NCBI GenBank assembly: GCA_043228905.1 | Contig: JBHGNT010000013.1 | Span: forward strand, 9,982,001 to 10,046,000 | Direction of reading: 5' to 3' | DNA: 64,000 nt | DNA from: Azolla caroliniana | Taxonomy: Eukaryota; Polypodiophyta | Shown: one piece after another, positions 1-10,931 of the stretch | Layout of the letters: each line of letters starts with the position of its first letter | Numbering within the stretch: the first letter of the stretch is position 1 | The notes under the pieces: model-generated | The model's database searches: none | What the model saw: the letters and a program-made list of their open reading frames with translations, nothing else | Told to the model about the DNA's origin: nothing | Program-made: the position numbers and the translations under genes

Positions 1-49
1 GGGAGATATGAGAGTTGAAAGGTGAACTCTACCTCTCTGTCTTTCACGT

Positions 50-671
50 TGTCATGATGTTGCGTGTCCAATGGGAGAAATTGTGTAGTTCCACGCACAT
101 TACACAAACGATTATGAATATGAAAATTATCCTAGGGCCTAGTGGCATTTGAGTGCATATAGAGGGGTACAAGCAAGATTTGAACCTTGCGCCTCTAAGA
201 TAGAAGAGATTTATCTTACCATTAGGTCTACTACCAAGTACTTTAAATATTACATACTTCTTTTCAAATTCAAAAGGCATAGGAAAACAACTGTACAAAA
301 CCGTGTGCACAAGACCATGTTCCAAGACCATGGTTTTGTGCATGCCACAAGAAAAAACGTGTGCCCAAAAACCATGGGTCCAAGCCCATGGTTTTGTGCA
401 TGTTAGAACCATGGATAGACCTATAAAAACCCTCGTAAGGCTTGTGTAAAGGGGGGGCTCAATATATGATATCATCAATATAATCTTCTTCTTAATATTC
501 TTCTTGAAATCTGTCTTCTTCTTGAGTCTAAAAATATTTGTTCTTTTCAAATGTGACATTGGTTTCCTCGACTGTAACATCCACATCGTTGTCTTTTCGA
601 CAAATTTGTGAACGTCCTCCCTGGTCTGTGGCCCCGGTTCATTTCACGAACACGCCAGGATTTCCTCGACA
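50..671 (+). repeat. Element 1 5' LTR
   Basis: Direct repeat of 3042-3642. It starts TGTCATGATG and ends CTCGACA. A probable TATA box (tataaaaacc) lies near 421. It carries an antisense tRNA-like segment at 168-236 and CATGG-rich inverted repeats at about 300-415. Confidence 0.8.
168..236 (-). other. tRNA-like segment inside Element 1 LTR (antisense)
   Basis: Read on minus, this resembles a degenerate tRNA. There is a B-box-like GGTTCAAATC with a 5-bp T-arm (GCAAG/CTTGC) and, about 30 bases upstream, an A-box-like TAGNNNTANTGG. The anticodon arm does not pair well, so it is not a functional tRNA gene. The same segment is in the 3' LTR at 3161-3228, so it belongs to the LTR. Confidence 0.5.
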
Positions 672-678
672 TCTCATT

Positions 679-696
679 TGGTGAACCCGACGTGAA
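679..696 (+). other. Primer binding site, tRNA-Trp type
   Basis: TGGTGAACCCGACGTGAA, seven bases after the 5' LTR, is the exact reverse complement of the last 18 bases (with CCA) of plant cytosolic tRNA-Trp(CCA) as I know it. The same site occurs on minus in Gypsy-B (27823-27840) and, with one change, in Gypsy-E (56132-56149). Confidence 0.8.
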
Positions 697-717
697 GAGT
701 GGCAGGGGAGGATCAAG

Positions 718-1563
718 ATGGACGAGGAATATCTCATGGAGGCAATGTCAAAGATGATAATGGAATATTCGAGAGAAGGGAAAAGACGAGATGCGGCCCA
801 ACAAGTCGTCGAAAGCATGGTCGAGCAAGTCGGCTATGTCGACGGGGGCATAGTCCAAAATTTTCTAGACACCTACAATGCCGAGATGGATTCGAGAGGT
901 GTGAATGAAGCTATGAGGCTGGAGTACTTTTTTCGAGTGGTGGCTGAACCGAACTACAAAGAGGTAAAAGAGCTTCGAGATGCTCATGATTCGTGGGTGA
1001 CTTTCAAGGAGGCTCTATTGGAGGCATATGGCTACGAGAGACCAAAGGGACAAAGTTTGTACAAGTTCAACCAATGGGTGTCATCAATGAAGACCCACCG
1101 GAGTGCCATGGATGCGTTCGTTGAGTTTGAGTGTCGCTTTGCTCAATTCTCAGAGCGGGATCGAAGACTGGTGGGGGTGAATAAAGTTCTACTATTTGTA
1201 AAGTCAATTGATCGATATGAAAGGAAGGCCATTGGAATCCAACTCGAGGATGACAATGGTGCAAATGGCCTCATCAAGGATTGGGCCAGAGTGGAAAGGG
1301 TATGCCGACAACACGACAAGAGGAAGACGAGATTCTCGTCGACAACAACACGACCCATGAGGGATGTTCAAAGGAGAATGAGATGTGGCAATACACCACC
1401 ACCGAAGCAAGAAATCTCGAAGAGGGAAGATTCGATACTCAACATAGAAGTCTTTAAGAGAGAGGCATTCGAGAACTTAAAGGCGCAAGTTGTGGTTGAA
1501 GAGAAGCTTCAAAAGGAGCAAAAACTGAAGCAGATGGTGATCGAGGAAGAAGAGAGCTCCTAA
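718..1563 (+). CDS. Gag-like protein of Element 1
   Basis: An uninterrupted 281-residue frame starting 22 bases after the primer site. It would form the capsid of the retrotransposon particle. It aligns by eye over most of its length with the Gag of Gypsy-B and Gypsy-E: the FLDTYNAEM block matches YLEAYQAEM, the W-x-x-FKEALLEAYG block matches W-E-E-FEGWLLEKYG, and RRLVGVNKVLLFVKSID matches the RTVLDTSRVLLFVKSVD region. The conserved tail VERVCRQHDKRK corresponds to VKRVCGRFDKR. Unlike those relatives, it ends before any CCHC zinc knuckle and has a lysine/glutamate-rich C-terminus (about residues 230-281) that looks coiled-coil-like. The ATG at 718 is chosen because homology starts almost immediately. 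A short ATG frame at 699 in another frame is a shadow. Confidence 0.8.
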   Translation: MDEEYLMEAMSKMIMEYSREGKRRDAAQQVVESMVEQVGYVDGGIVQNFLDTYNAEMDSRGVNEAMRLEYFFRVVAEPNYKEVKELRDAHDSWVTFKEALLEAYGYERPKGQSLYKFNQWVSSMKTHRSAMDAFVEFECRFAQFSERDRRLVGVNKVLLFVKSIDRYERKAIGIQLEDDNGANGLIKDWARVERVCRQHDKRKTRFSSTTTRPMRDVQRRMRCGNTPPPKQEISKREDSILNIEVFKREAFENLKAQVVVEEKLQKEQKLKQMVIEEEESS

Positions 1564-1594
1564 CGAATGGGGGTTGATGAAGTGGCCAAGATGA

Positions 1595-2632
1595 ATGCCC
1601 AAGTTTGGTACCACGAGAGAAGGTGTGGAACAAGACACTTTCTCATCTTGCAAAGAAACAACGACGAAGAATGAAACCAATGAATCGAGGACGGCGAACG
1701 CCACTTCAAGTGAGGACAAATGTTTCGGAACACACATCATGTCTGAAACATCGAGTGATGAAGGTGCAAGCATGAGCAAAGCTTGCGTGATCGAGGGATG
1801 TAAATATTGCAATGTTGGTGTGATTGAGGCGGTAGCCACGAGGAACGACATCGAGTCGCAGATGGCTATGGAAGAGTCCACGGCAGATGACCGTGTCAAG
1901 ACTTTCCCAACACTTGATCTAGAGACTTGGGCAGTTGCGTCTGAGAGCCAACATGAGACCCAAGAGACAGAAAGTGGTGGGGAAGCAAATATTGAAGACA
2001 ATGCGAATAACAACGTTGAGCGAAAGATGGCTATGGATGAGAAGACAGTGACTGATGGTGCCGAGGTTCTCCCCACAATTGTTCCTGAGACTTCGGCAAT
2101 TGTGCCTGATTGCCAACGTGAGACTGGAGAGACGAAAGGTGGGGACAGGAAATTGAAGGACCAAAATGGCGATGAGGAAGATGAGGTGAATGACCACAGA
2201 CGAGGGGATCCCTCCATACCGGTTCTGGAGACTTCAGCAGTTGTGTCCGAGAGCCAACATAAGACCAGAGAGATGGAAGGTGGCGGCGAGGAGATGAGGG
2301 TCGAAGCCAGCGCATATGGAGGAACGGTGGCCAACAAGGAGGGCAAGAACAAAGCTACAATAGAGTTCGATGAAGAGCCAGAGAACGGCAAAAAAGGAAG
2401 AACCAGAAGACAACCCGGATGGAAGATGATGCGGTTGGTATTCCGACCCGAACGGAAGCCGACCCGAACGGGAACTGATCAACTGGGCCTGACCCAACCG
2501 AAACCCAGACGGAAGTCGACCCGGATGGAAGTCGTTCGTCTGAGTCTGATTTGGCCGAATGCAAATACGGACGAAGGTCGACCAAGTGAGAAGTTGATTG
2601 GTCGAGGCCGATCTAGACAGAAGTTGAGCTGA
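1595..2632 (+). CDS. Acidic repeat-containing ORF of Element 1, unknown function
   Basis: A 345-residue open frame, 31 bases past the Gag stop and in a different frame. I do not recognise a family. The central part (about residues 100-230) carries three imperfect copies of a module built around [LP]-ET-[SW]-A-[VI]-V-x-[ED]-[SC]-Q-[HR]-x-T-x-E-x-[EK]-GG, spaced roughly 50-60 residues apart. The protein is acidic and disordered in character up to about residue 250 and then becomes strongly Arg/Lys-rich with repeated RPERKPTRTG-like wording. No membrane segment is visible. It replaces the position where pol would be, so it may be captured sequence or a heavily diverged Gag tail. Whether it is translated is unknown; the 1,038-base length without a stop favours it having been coding. 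Confidence 0.5.
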   Translation: MPKFGTTREGVEQDTFSSCKETTTKNETNESRTANATSSEDKCFGTHIMSETSSDEGASMSKACVIEGCKYCNVGVIEAVATRNDIESQMAMEESTADDRVKTFPTLDLETWAVASESQHETQETESGGEANIEDNANNNVERKMAMDEKTVTDGAEVLPTIVPETSAIVPDCQRETGETKGGDRKLKDQNGDEEDEVNDHRRGDPSIPVLETSAVVSESQHKTREMEGGGEEMRVEASAYGGTVANKEGKNKATIEFDEEPENGKKGRTRRQPGWKMMRLVFRPERKPTRTGTDQLGLTQPKPRRKSTRMEVVRLSLIWPNANTDEGRPSEKLIGRGRSRQKLS

Positions 2633-3024
2633 CCTAGTCGTAGATTGAAGAAGACGAGCCGCGACACCTGGTCGAGGCTAGTGAGCATGAGGAAAGGCAA
2701 GCATGAGACGAGAAAGGCCCATCGGAGGAAGTTTGATGACCAAGGAGATGGTCGGGATGAAGGCAGCACATGTATGATGCATGAAGGGTTACGCTTAGGA
2801 GGAGCGAAAGGGGCTATGCCAAGTGGCCATGGCAATGCGAAGGGCGAGCGAATGATATGGCTGATCAAGTGGTGACGATGGTTTGGGTGGAAGGAATGCA
2901 TGTGCTCAAAATGGGGGACGAAGGCCGATGCAGGCGAGGCATGAGAAAGAAAAAAATCAAAGGACAACCACCTTTGAGTCCACCACATCAGTCTTTTCTT
3001 CTTGGCACATGCCAGAGGATGTGT

Positions 3025-3041
3025 GGTTTGGTGGGGATGGA
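3025..3041 (+). other. Polypurine tract of Element 1
   Basis: A GGTTTGGTGGGGATGGA run ends at the base before the 3' LTR TGTC, the expected place for plus-strand priming. Confidence 0.7.
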
Positions 3042-3642
3042 TGTCGTGATGTTGCGTGTCGAATGGGAGAAATTGTGCAATAATGTAGTTCCACGCACAT
3101 TACACAAACGATTATAAATATGAAAATTATCCTAGTGGCATTCGAGTGCATATAGAGGGGTGCAAGCAAGATTTGAACCTTGCACCTCCAGGATAGAAGT
3201 CCTTTATCTTACCAGTAGGGCTACTACCAAATATATTTCTTTCCATATTCAAAAGGCATAGGAAAACAACCGTACAAAACCATGTGCACAAAACCATGTT
3301 CCAAGCCCATGGTTTTGTGCATGCCACAAGAAAAACCGTGTGCCCAAAACCCATGGGTCCAAGCCCATGGTTTTGTGCATGTTAGAACCATGGATAGACC
3401 TATAAAAACTCTCATAAGGCTTGTGTAAAGGGGGTGCTCAATATGTGATATCATTATCATCACCATCAATATAATCTTCTTCTTGAGTCTAAAAATCTTT
3501 GTATTTTTCAAATGTGACATTGGTTTCCTTGACTGTAACATCCACATCGTCGTCTTTTCGACAAATTTGTGAACGTCCTCCTTGGTCCGTGGCCCTGGTG
3601 GTCCCGCTCAAGTAGCACACGCACACGAGCATCTTCACGACA
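3042..3642 (+). repeat. Element 1 3' LTR
   Basis: Direct repeat of 50-671. It starts TGTCGTGATG and ends TTCACGACA, giving an almost perfect 8-base inverted terminus (TGTCGTGA). The antisense tRNA-like segment is at 3161-3228 and a long inverted repeat at 3285-3321. It is followed by target duplication ACGT (3643-3646). Confidence 0.85.
3285..3321. repeat. Perfect 14-bp inverted repeat in U3 of Element 1 LTR
   Basis: TGCACAAAACCATG at 3285-3298 and its exact reverse complement at 3308-3321 are separated by 9 bases. A second overlapping CCATGGGTCC/CCCATGG palindrome follows at about 3340-3380. Both are upstream of the probable TATA box near 3410, so they lie in promoter or leader DNA. The 5' LTR copy is slightly degraded. 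Confidence 0.7.
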
Positions 3643-3646
3643 ACGT

Positions 3647-4651
3647 CGCTCACCAATCTCTTATGTTTCAACCCATACAAGCCTGAATTTCAAAGAAGAA
3701 ATCAAGGCTCTTGTGCTCCTTTTTTCCTCTCGACGAGTTGGGAATTCTATTGTACGACTTTCATGAACAACTCAAAAAAGCTAATGCTCGACGAAACGAT
3801 CAGGTAGGTCTTATCAAAAGATCTTCGAAGAAAATTGATGGGACTCACCATCAACGACAATGCCGAAAACACATTTCTCTAAAGAAACGACTCAAAGGAC
3901 CAGGTTGTGATCAATGCAAGTGGAGGAGAAGGAACAACATACATCGATCAAAGTTAGGAATCGACAATAGTTCGGTTTTTGCTTAGTCGGTGTGGCCTTA
4001 TCCAAGACAAACCATGTAAGCCTAAATTGTTTAATGGTTCTCAAACCTGAACCAAACCAAACCAAAACGATCTCTAAACTGGTTTGGGAACCGATTTGGA
4101 ATATTGTACCTTGATAGTTTGATGAATGTATTAAAACCTCCTAACCCTAAACCTTACATATGGTTATTGCCCAATAATGTAGGTATTGTCGGAACTCATG
4201 GAAGTATTCTATGGGAACAAAAATTATTCTCATAAATGGTAAGTAAAGACAAGTGATGAAGATAAAATAGTATGTTCCGATAAAAACAACTAAAACGCTT
4301 AATGCTTTGTTTAACATTTCAATCTCTAAGCAATTAGTGAATTTAATGACGATTGAAACACATTATAAGGATCAAAATGTCTCTTTAGTGCCAACAATAG
4401 CATGAAAACAAAATCAATGACAAAAATTTAAAGAAAAACAAGATAGATGTCTTTTGGTTTATAAAGGGGGTGAAAACATAAAATGAGAAAAATGTAAATG
4501 TTTACTATTAAAAAAATGTAAGAAGTCATCAATTGTCTAAGTTGGTTGTACAATAACATCATTTGTCCAAGTACAAGTATTCAATAACATCATCCTCTGC
4601 CATCATCTCTTCTAAATTGATATCTAAACTATTATAGATGCTATGGGCATA
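3647..4651. other. About 1 kb without a recognisable gene
   Basis: Flank between Element 1 and the first LTR of element X. A 91-codon frame at 3711-3986 has no recognisable homology. The rest is AT-rich with many stops. No RNA gene, LTR pair or terminal repeats are seen. Confidence 0.5.
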
Positions 4652-5097
4652 TGACCATATAATATCCCGTGGTGAGATTGTACAATAATATTCTATATAC
4701 GTGGATAAAGTGTGAGGGTTAGAAGAGAGTGTAAAGAAGGGAAGGATTACTTTTAATACCTGGAATTGAGACAACCCCTTAAGGCCAAGGGTGAACTTGC
4801 ATGGGAGCCTTAGGTCTAGCTAAAAATATGAGGCCTCGCTACCCTCATTTGACACATTATCGACTACCTCGAGACTCTATCCTTGTGGCAGATCAACTCT
4901 TGTAGCGAGCACACCAATACTAGGTACGACTCGACACCACGACGGTGGTATGGGATGTCGATCGAGGCTCGAGTCCATCTCAATCCCTTCGCTTGGGGGT
5001 GGTCAGGTGGATCGATGCCCTTCTTTCTCTCTCTCCTTTCTTTTCTATCTATCTATATTTCCTTATCTCATGCTTACATTAGGATCTAGCTCTAGCA
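4652..5097 (+). repeat. Element X LTR copy 1
   Basis: Starts TGACCATATAATATCCCG. It has a TATA-like ctaaaaatatgag near 4819 and ends CTAGCA two bases before a decayed initiator-tRNA-Met primer site (TGGTATTAGAGC, 5100-5111). It is about 85-90% identical by eye to 29684-30126. Confidence 0.7.
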
Positions 5098-5163
5098 GTT
5101 GGTATTAGAGCCTTTCTTCTAATGTTTCGTTTGTTGATTGCTTTTTTTTGTTGGATGACCATA

Positions 5164-5591
5164 TGTTGAGCGAGCAAGCTCAACCGGATCCGGATCGGCA
5201 TCCAGAAGGATGAGCCGGATCGGTATCCAGAAACAACCGACCGGATCGGAGAGCCGGATTCGAGTGCAAACCGGAAGCCTAATAGTAGCCTAGACTACTA
5301 GGTAATCATTGTCTCGTAGTTAGTGTCAGTCACTCGTATGAGCATTGAACTACATAGTACTTCAGTCAGTCCTTTTGAGGACTTGTATAAATAGTGTTAT
5401 TTAGCACGTTGTATGTACAGAGCTTACAGAGTGTTTTTATTATTTTGAATCTACGTTTACGTTCTGCTCTCTATGTTAGTCCCGCGTATACTCTCTGTGG
5501 ATTAAGCTTCTCCATTAAACCTTCATCTTATTCTCTGTTGCTATCCAGCTGAGCCGGTTCTGTCTAACACTTCCGCACGTTAACTTTCACA
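5164..5591 (+). repeat. Copia-A 5' LTR
   Basis: Starts TGTTGAGCGAGCAAGCTCAACC, whose first 20 bases form a small hairpin (TTGAGC/GCTCAA). TATA box tataaatagtg near 5385. Ends TAACTTTCACA, followed directly by the primer site. Confidence 0.9.
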
Positions 5592-5606
5592 TGGTATCAA
5601 AGCGCG
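5592..5606 (+). other. Copia-A primer binding site, tRNA-Met type
   Basis: TGGTATCAAAGCGCG abuts the LTR. It matches the usual plant copia site TGGTATCAGAGC with one change. Copia-D (20545) keeps the canonical form. Confidence 0.9.
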
Positions 5607-5685
5607 ATGGTTGAGAACCTCTGCAACCGACACTTGCTTTCATAGACGAACCCTAGAACCCGGTAACAATAGACAGAGAGAAGAT

Positions 5686-8600
5686 ATGGACAGAGGAATG
5701 GCGAGTTCACTTCCAATAGAGAAGCTCGATTGGAGCAACTACGTGTCCTGGTCATACAAGATGCACCAGTACCTGCTGGGGCATGGATATTGGAGCTTCG
5801 TGGAAGGAACGAACGAGGTAGCGTTGGAGCTGGCACATGAGGACTTTCCGGTATGGGAGCAAGGAGCGAGCCGAGTATTGTACTTCCTCGCATCCTATGT
5901 GCACAACCAGATGCTCGGGCCAATCCGGACAACGATCTGCACCTGGGAGAAGCCATCGTCCTTCTTTGACTTGCAATCAATGCTGATGATCGAAGAAAAC
6001 CACGCGAGTGGGTCCAGGACCACTCAATCGGACGACCGAATGCTGTACACGGAGACAGATCGGCCTCATGGACATGGTGGATGAGGTGGGTCGGCAAACA
6101 ATGGAGGCGGCCGACAAGAACAGGACCAAAGACACAAAGGTAGTGCCGACAGCAAATCCGGACCCTCCACAAGCAGTGGGAATCAAAGTGCTGTCGGGAA
6201 CTAGCAAGGAAAGGCTGACACGGAATGCTGGTATTGTGGCAAAAAGGGCCATAGGGAAAGCGAGTGTTGGAAGAAGCACGTCGATTCGGACAAATCCAGA
6301 TCCGACAAGGCCAACTGGAAAAACTGGCAAAGCTCGCACTACGGAGAAGGATCGGAAGGATCCAGAACCGGGAAGACCGGTAAAGGGCCAGCCTTCGTGA
6401 TGAAGCACAAGGCTAACTCGATGAAGAAGACTACTTCCAAATCAGAGGAAGTATGGTATGTTGATTCCGAAGCGTCCAACCACATGACAAAGCATGAAGA
6501 GTGGTTCTCCTTTTTGGAAAAACCGGAACAACCGGGGATTGTCGAAACCCCTCACCCGATTGTGCATGTCGGAGAAGTCCCTATAAGCCATGTCGGACAA
6601 AAGGAGAAGCTGATGAACGTATTACACGTTCTGACTATCAGAAAGAACCTGGTATCGGTCAGACAAATCGTCGACTAGGGAATGCAGGTGCGGTTTACAC
6701 ACCTCGGGTGCTTCATCGAGGAAGAAGGCTGGATAATTGCGCAAGGGCATAGAGAAGGGAGGATGTTCATCCTCAACACTAATGACGTTGGCACCGCCAT
6801 GTTTGCCACAGGACAAAAGATTGAATCGGATATCGATCTCATTGCACAAACGGATCGGCCACATCAATTACCGGAGGCTTCAGAACTTGCAATCGAAATA
6901 GGTTGTGAAGCCTGCCAACTCGGGAAGCAACACCGGCTTCCATTCCCCACCGAACGAAACCGGAGCCGTAACAAGCTCGATCTAATATATTCGGATGTAT
7001 GGGGACCGGCATCAAACGTTAGTCTTGGCGGGAGTCGATACTTCGCCTCCTTCATCCACGACTACAGCCGGCACACATGGATCTACCTCATTGAGAGGAA
7101 GAGCGAAGTCTTCAAATGTTTCCGAAACCTTCAAAGCTTAGTTGAATGGGAAATGGAGAGGAATATCAAGTGTCTGCGGTCGAATGGTGGAAAATAATAC
7201 TTTTCCGGCCAATTCAACAATTATCTGCTGCAGAACGGAATTCAGAGAGAATTTAGCTGTAGATACACACCGGAGCAAAACGGTGTGGTCGAAAGGAAGA
7301 ACCGGTCGATTGTCGAGGCGGCAAGGGCAATGCTGGAGAAGAAAAGCATGCCCCAATTCTACTGGGTTGAGGCGGTCCGGACGACCATCTACATCCAAAA
7401 TCGGATCGGAGACAAGGTGTCAGCACATGAGCTGTATTTCGGGTGGAAGCCGAATTTGAGGCACCTTTGGATATTCGGTAGCATAGCATATGTCCATGTA
7501 CTGGATGAGAAGCGGAAGAAGCTAGATCCGATGTCGGAGAAGTGCATCCTAGTCAGTTACTTGCATAAGCAAAAGGGGTATAAGTGCTATAACCCCCGGA
7601 CTAAGCAAGTCCGAGTAAGCCGAGATGTCGAGTTTGATGAGACGGCATCATGGTACTCCTTACCAACTCCAACTCCCGACGAAGACCCGATTCCAAAAGA
7701 TGAGGCTAGTGAGCCCGAGGAGGTCCAGGTAGAAGAAAAAGACTTCGGCACTCTAGAAAAGAGTCCGATCTCATTCCAGATAAGTGGGCCGAATGAGCAG
7801 CTGAGTTAGGATGACTAGTCGGATGAAGAACCGGTGAGTAGTGGAGACTCTGGCGTGCTCTCCTCGCGCAAGGAACCGAGGAGACGGTTCACGCGCAAAG
7901 AGAAAGGGAAGCAAAAAATGTCGGAATACGAAACCAGCAATGTTGAGTCGGATCGGAGTGAATCCGACTCCGGAAAGGATGAAGGCGGATCTTCAGGAAC
8001 GAAGTCTGAACTGGCCAATAAGGGCCCCAAACTGGGTAATGACAAGTTACGCCGGTCTTCCTGCCAGAAGAACCCCATTACGTGGTACGAGTACAATGAA
8101 TACATGGCGCATCACTATGCGTACATGACCAAAGTGGCGGAAGTGCATGAACTGGAGAGCTACACAGAAGCGGCAAAGGACATAAATTGGCATGCCACTA
8201 TGGAAGAAGAAATGCGGGCACTCGATGCCAACGACACATGGGACCTCGTTGACCCTCCCCGACATTGTAAACCGATTGGCTGCAAATGGGTGTACAAGGT
8301 AAAGTACAATGTCGATTGTTCGGTTAACCGGTACAAGGCCCGGTTAGTGGCGAAGGGATACGCACAGACCCACGGAATCGGTTACGACGAGACCTTCGCT
8401 CCGGTATCGAAGATGATGACGGTTCGTGTGGTATTGGCGGTTGCTACGGCAAGGGGGTGGCATCTTCACCAGATGGATGTGAAGAATGTGTTTCTTCAAG
8501 TTCACCTTGAAGAACGGGTCTATATGATCCAATCTCCTGTTTTTCCGTCGGAGATGAACAAGTCGGCGGTGTGCCGACTTAAGAAGTCGCTTTACGGTCT

Positions 8601-9660
8601 GAAACAAGCCCCCCGAGCTTGGAATGAGAAGATCACACACCGGTTGCGTAACATGGGGTTTGTGACCATTAAATCTGACTCATAGTTGTTCATCCGGCAA
8701 GGTCCGGACGGTCCGGTTTGCATCTTACTTTATGTAGATGATTTAGTCATCACCGGACCTGGACTCAATGAAATCGGTCTTGTCAAGGCCCAACTGTCGG
8801 ACGCATTTGAAATGAAGGACTTCGGGGACCTTCATTGTTTTCTTGGGATCAAGGTGATCCGAACCCCTGATGGCATATTGCTCTCACAAAGACACTATGT
8901 GCTGAATATGTTGTACAAGTTCGGCATGATGGAATGCCGACCAATCTCCACACCCCTGGATCAAAACTAGAAGCTTTGGACCGGCCTGTGATGAGAAACG
9001 GTTCCGACAAATAGTCGGAAGCTTGATATACTTCACAATCACCCGACCCGACATTAGTTATCCGGTCAGTGTGATCAACCAATTCATGCAGAAACCAACC
9101 GTGGAGCACCTTCAGTGTGCGCATCGAATATTGCGGAATGTGAGTGGCACGAAGGACCGGGGACTGTTATACCGGCATGTTATAACTGAAGAGCTAGTCG
9201 GATACACAGATGCCGACTTGGCTGGTGATGCATCGGATCGTTGATCCACCTCCGGGTACATGTTTTCCCTTGGTAGCGCAGCTGTTGCGTGGAGCAGCAA
9301 AAAGCAGCCAATAGTGGCTCTATCGAGCATTGAGGCTAAATATCAGGACGCTACCAATGCCACTTGTGAAGCCATCTGGCTTCGGCGATTGTTGCGAGAT
9401 ATTTGGATTGAGGTGCTAACCCCAATCCTAATCTACTGCAACAACATAAGAAGCATACAGCTCACCAAGAACCCCGTATTGCATGCTCGAACAAAGCACA
9501 TAGAAGTGCGTTATCACTTCGTACATGAGCGGGTCCTGAGCAATGAAGTCGAACTTCAGTATGTTCAGACGGATCGGCAGGTTGCTGACATCTTCACCAA
9601 ACCACTTGGATCAGACAAGTTGCAGCACTTCATTGAAATGCTTGGTGTTCAGCACCTTGA
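5686..9660 (+). pseudogene. Copia-A gag-pol polyprotein, degraded
   Basis: The ATG at 5686 begins MDRGMASSLPIEKLDWSNY, the Gag start shared with Copia-D. About 230 bases of central gag are missing near 5914. A CCHC knuckle (CWYCGKKGHRESEC) is readable near 6220-6262 in a shifted frame. Protease (VDSEASNHM, where the family has VDSGASNHM) is near 6460, the integrase zinc region and core at 6830-7560, and reverse transcriptase with LLYVDDLVITG near 8730. RNase H runs to 9660. The integrase catalytic Asp in LRSDGG is Asn here (LRSNGG), followed by a TAA. In-frame TAGs near 6676, 7807, 7816 and 8968 correspond to CAG (Gln) in the relative or consensus, and several frameshifts are present. It is not functional. 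Confidence 0.9.
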
Positions 9661-9663
9661 TGT

Positions 9664-10357
9664 TGTTGCATTGTTACGCGCGTGCGTGTAGATCGAGGTG
9701 GGACCACCGGGGTCTTGGACCGAGAAATAGCTGAGAAGGAGGGGAATGGGAAGGCAACATACGCACTTGCACGCGCACGGACGCGGGGCACACAGGAATC
9801 ACAGTGCATCAACACAACAAAACGAGACGACTAGAAGTCTAAGTATATGAACACGTATGTATATTAATTTGTATGTGTATATCAAGACGGTTACAACTAA
9901 CAGGTCGGCAAGGCGAACACCGACGCCTATTCACTCACACGTAGAAGAACAAGATGGAGACTTTGCCGGAAGCACACGGGCGTTCCACGAAGCAGAGTCA
10001 GCCTCTCGAAATCTGCACCCAAGGAATACAGAGAAAGGAGGAGAAGAGCTTGGTCCCAGTCCGGCAACACTTCGTCCTCCACTAAAACAAAAGTGATCCC
10101 CTTTTCATTCCTCTCCCTCTCTTTTATATAGCCCAAGGAGGGAGGCCGTTATCATTCGTTACATCATATTAATTCTCTGTCCTTTCGGACAGAGATACAC
10201 CTCAATTCTCTCCCTATTGAATGCGTGCTACCTAGGATTTCACCTCAGCTGACTTGTACCTACCTACTTACTATACAATGAAAGTGTGCTCACGTGTAAG
10301 GGCTGGTTTACACACGCTAAATTCGTTTTCTGCCTAGGGACGGTTTTCTTCACGACA
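9664..10357 (-). repeat. Gypsy-B 3' LTR (left copy)
   Basis: In plus orientation it starts TGTTGCATTG (family TGTCGCATTG) and ends TTCACGACA. Direct repeat of 27845-28536 with scattered substitutions (a few percent). Confidence 0.9.
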
Positions 10358-10372
10358 TCTGCCCCCACCTAA
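10358..10372 (-). other. Polypurine tract of Gypsy-B
   Basis: On minus, TAGGTGGGGGCAGA abuts the LTR. Gypsy-E has the same tract with one change at 49399-49413. Confidence 0.7.
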
Positions 10373-10432
10373 TCGCGCATCCACCGGTATGCGCCAAAAT
10401 TGGGCTCTTGCCGGAGAAAACCCGTCCATGCT

Positions 10433-10926
10433 TTACTCCTCGCCTTTCGGGTCGTCATCCGCCTCGGACCATCCGTCGTCGCCATCCATGCTTTCCAGAT
10501 CCGGCTCGCACTCGTGTCGTTTCTTAAATGCTTTGACCCTCTTCCCCGCTACCGGTATTGCCATCCTCGTACCGTCGAGCTCCGCAAGATGGTAGGTCCC
10601 GTTGTTGTTGGCGCCTGTCACTGCGTAAGGCCCGAACCACCTCCTTGCAAACTTTCGCGTCGCCCTGTGCTGGTTGTCGAGGCTGTTATCATACACTAGG
10701 AACCAGTCGCCTTCCTCGATTTTCTTCGGTCGCAGTCGGTGAGTCCGGTCAAATCACCCTTTGTTCTTCAACCTTGCCAACCGAAGCTTCTCCGTGGCTC
10801 TTTCCACGTCCTCCGGCCTCTGCTCGAGTTGTCGAATCCGTGCCGCCAGCAGCTCCTCTCGGCTCATCTCATCTCTCCAGTCCACCGTGGCCCATGAGGA
10901 GATCGTCCGCTTCGTCGGCATGATCG
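10433..10926 (-). pseudogene. Gypsy-B integrase C-terminal part
   Basis: The terminal frame (10433-10696) reads a conserved integrase tail: RATRKFARRWFGPY, NGTYHLAELDGTRMA and a GKRVKAFKKRH end followed by an acidic tail. This resembles the SH3-like DNA-binding end of Ty3 integrases. There is no chromodomain. The preceding part (10697-10926) continues in the same order as Gypsy-E but has a stop near 10757. Gypsy-C separates it from the integrase core at 16689-17577. Confidence 0.75.
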
Positions 10927-10931
10927 GATTC

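Larger units (their letters stand above)
50..3642 (+). mobile_element. Element 1: non-autonomous gag-only LTR retrotransposon
   Basis: Two direct repeats (50-671 and 3042-3642) begin TGTC and end GACA. They enclose a tRNA-Trp-type primer site, a Gag reading frame, a second frame of unknown role and a purine tract directly before the 3' LTR. The bases outside the LTRs are ACGT on both sides (46-49 and 3643-3646), a 4-bp target duplication. No protease, reverse transcriptase or integrase is encoded, so mobility would need enzymes from a relative. The Gag, primer site, LTR ends and target site all match Gypsy-B and Gypsy-E, which are the likely helper lineage. The LTRs differ by many substitutions and indels, so the insertion is not recent. 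The stretch from 2633 to 3024 inside the element has no supported gene. Confidence 0.85.

Noticed and set aside
50-676. Ending the 5' LTR of Element 1 at CTCA (676) instead of GACA (671).
   Set aside because: GACA matches the ends of the related Gypsy-B/E LTRs and gives ACGT on both sides; the CTCA alternative leaves no target duplication.
1477-2391. A 304-codon minus-strand open frame in Element 1.
   Set aside because: It is the shadow of the plus-strand acidic ORF and Gag tail, with Ser/Leu-rich composition typical of antisense reading and no homology.
3161-3228. A tRNA gene on minus.
   Set aside because: The T-arm and B box are good, but the anticodon stem fails to pair and acceptor ends do not match. 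It is duplicated as part of both LTRs, so it was reported only as tRNA-like.
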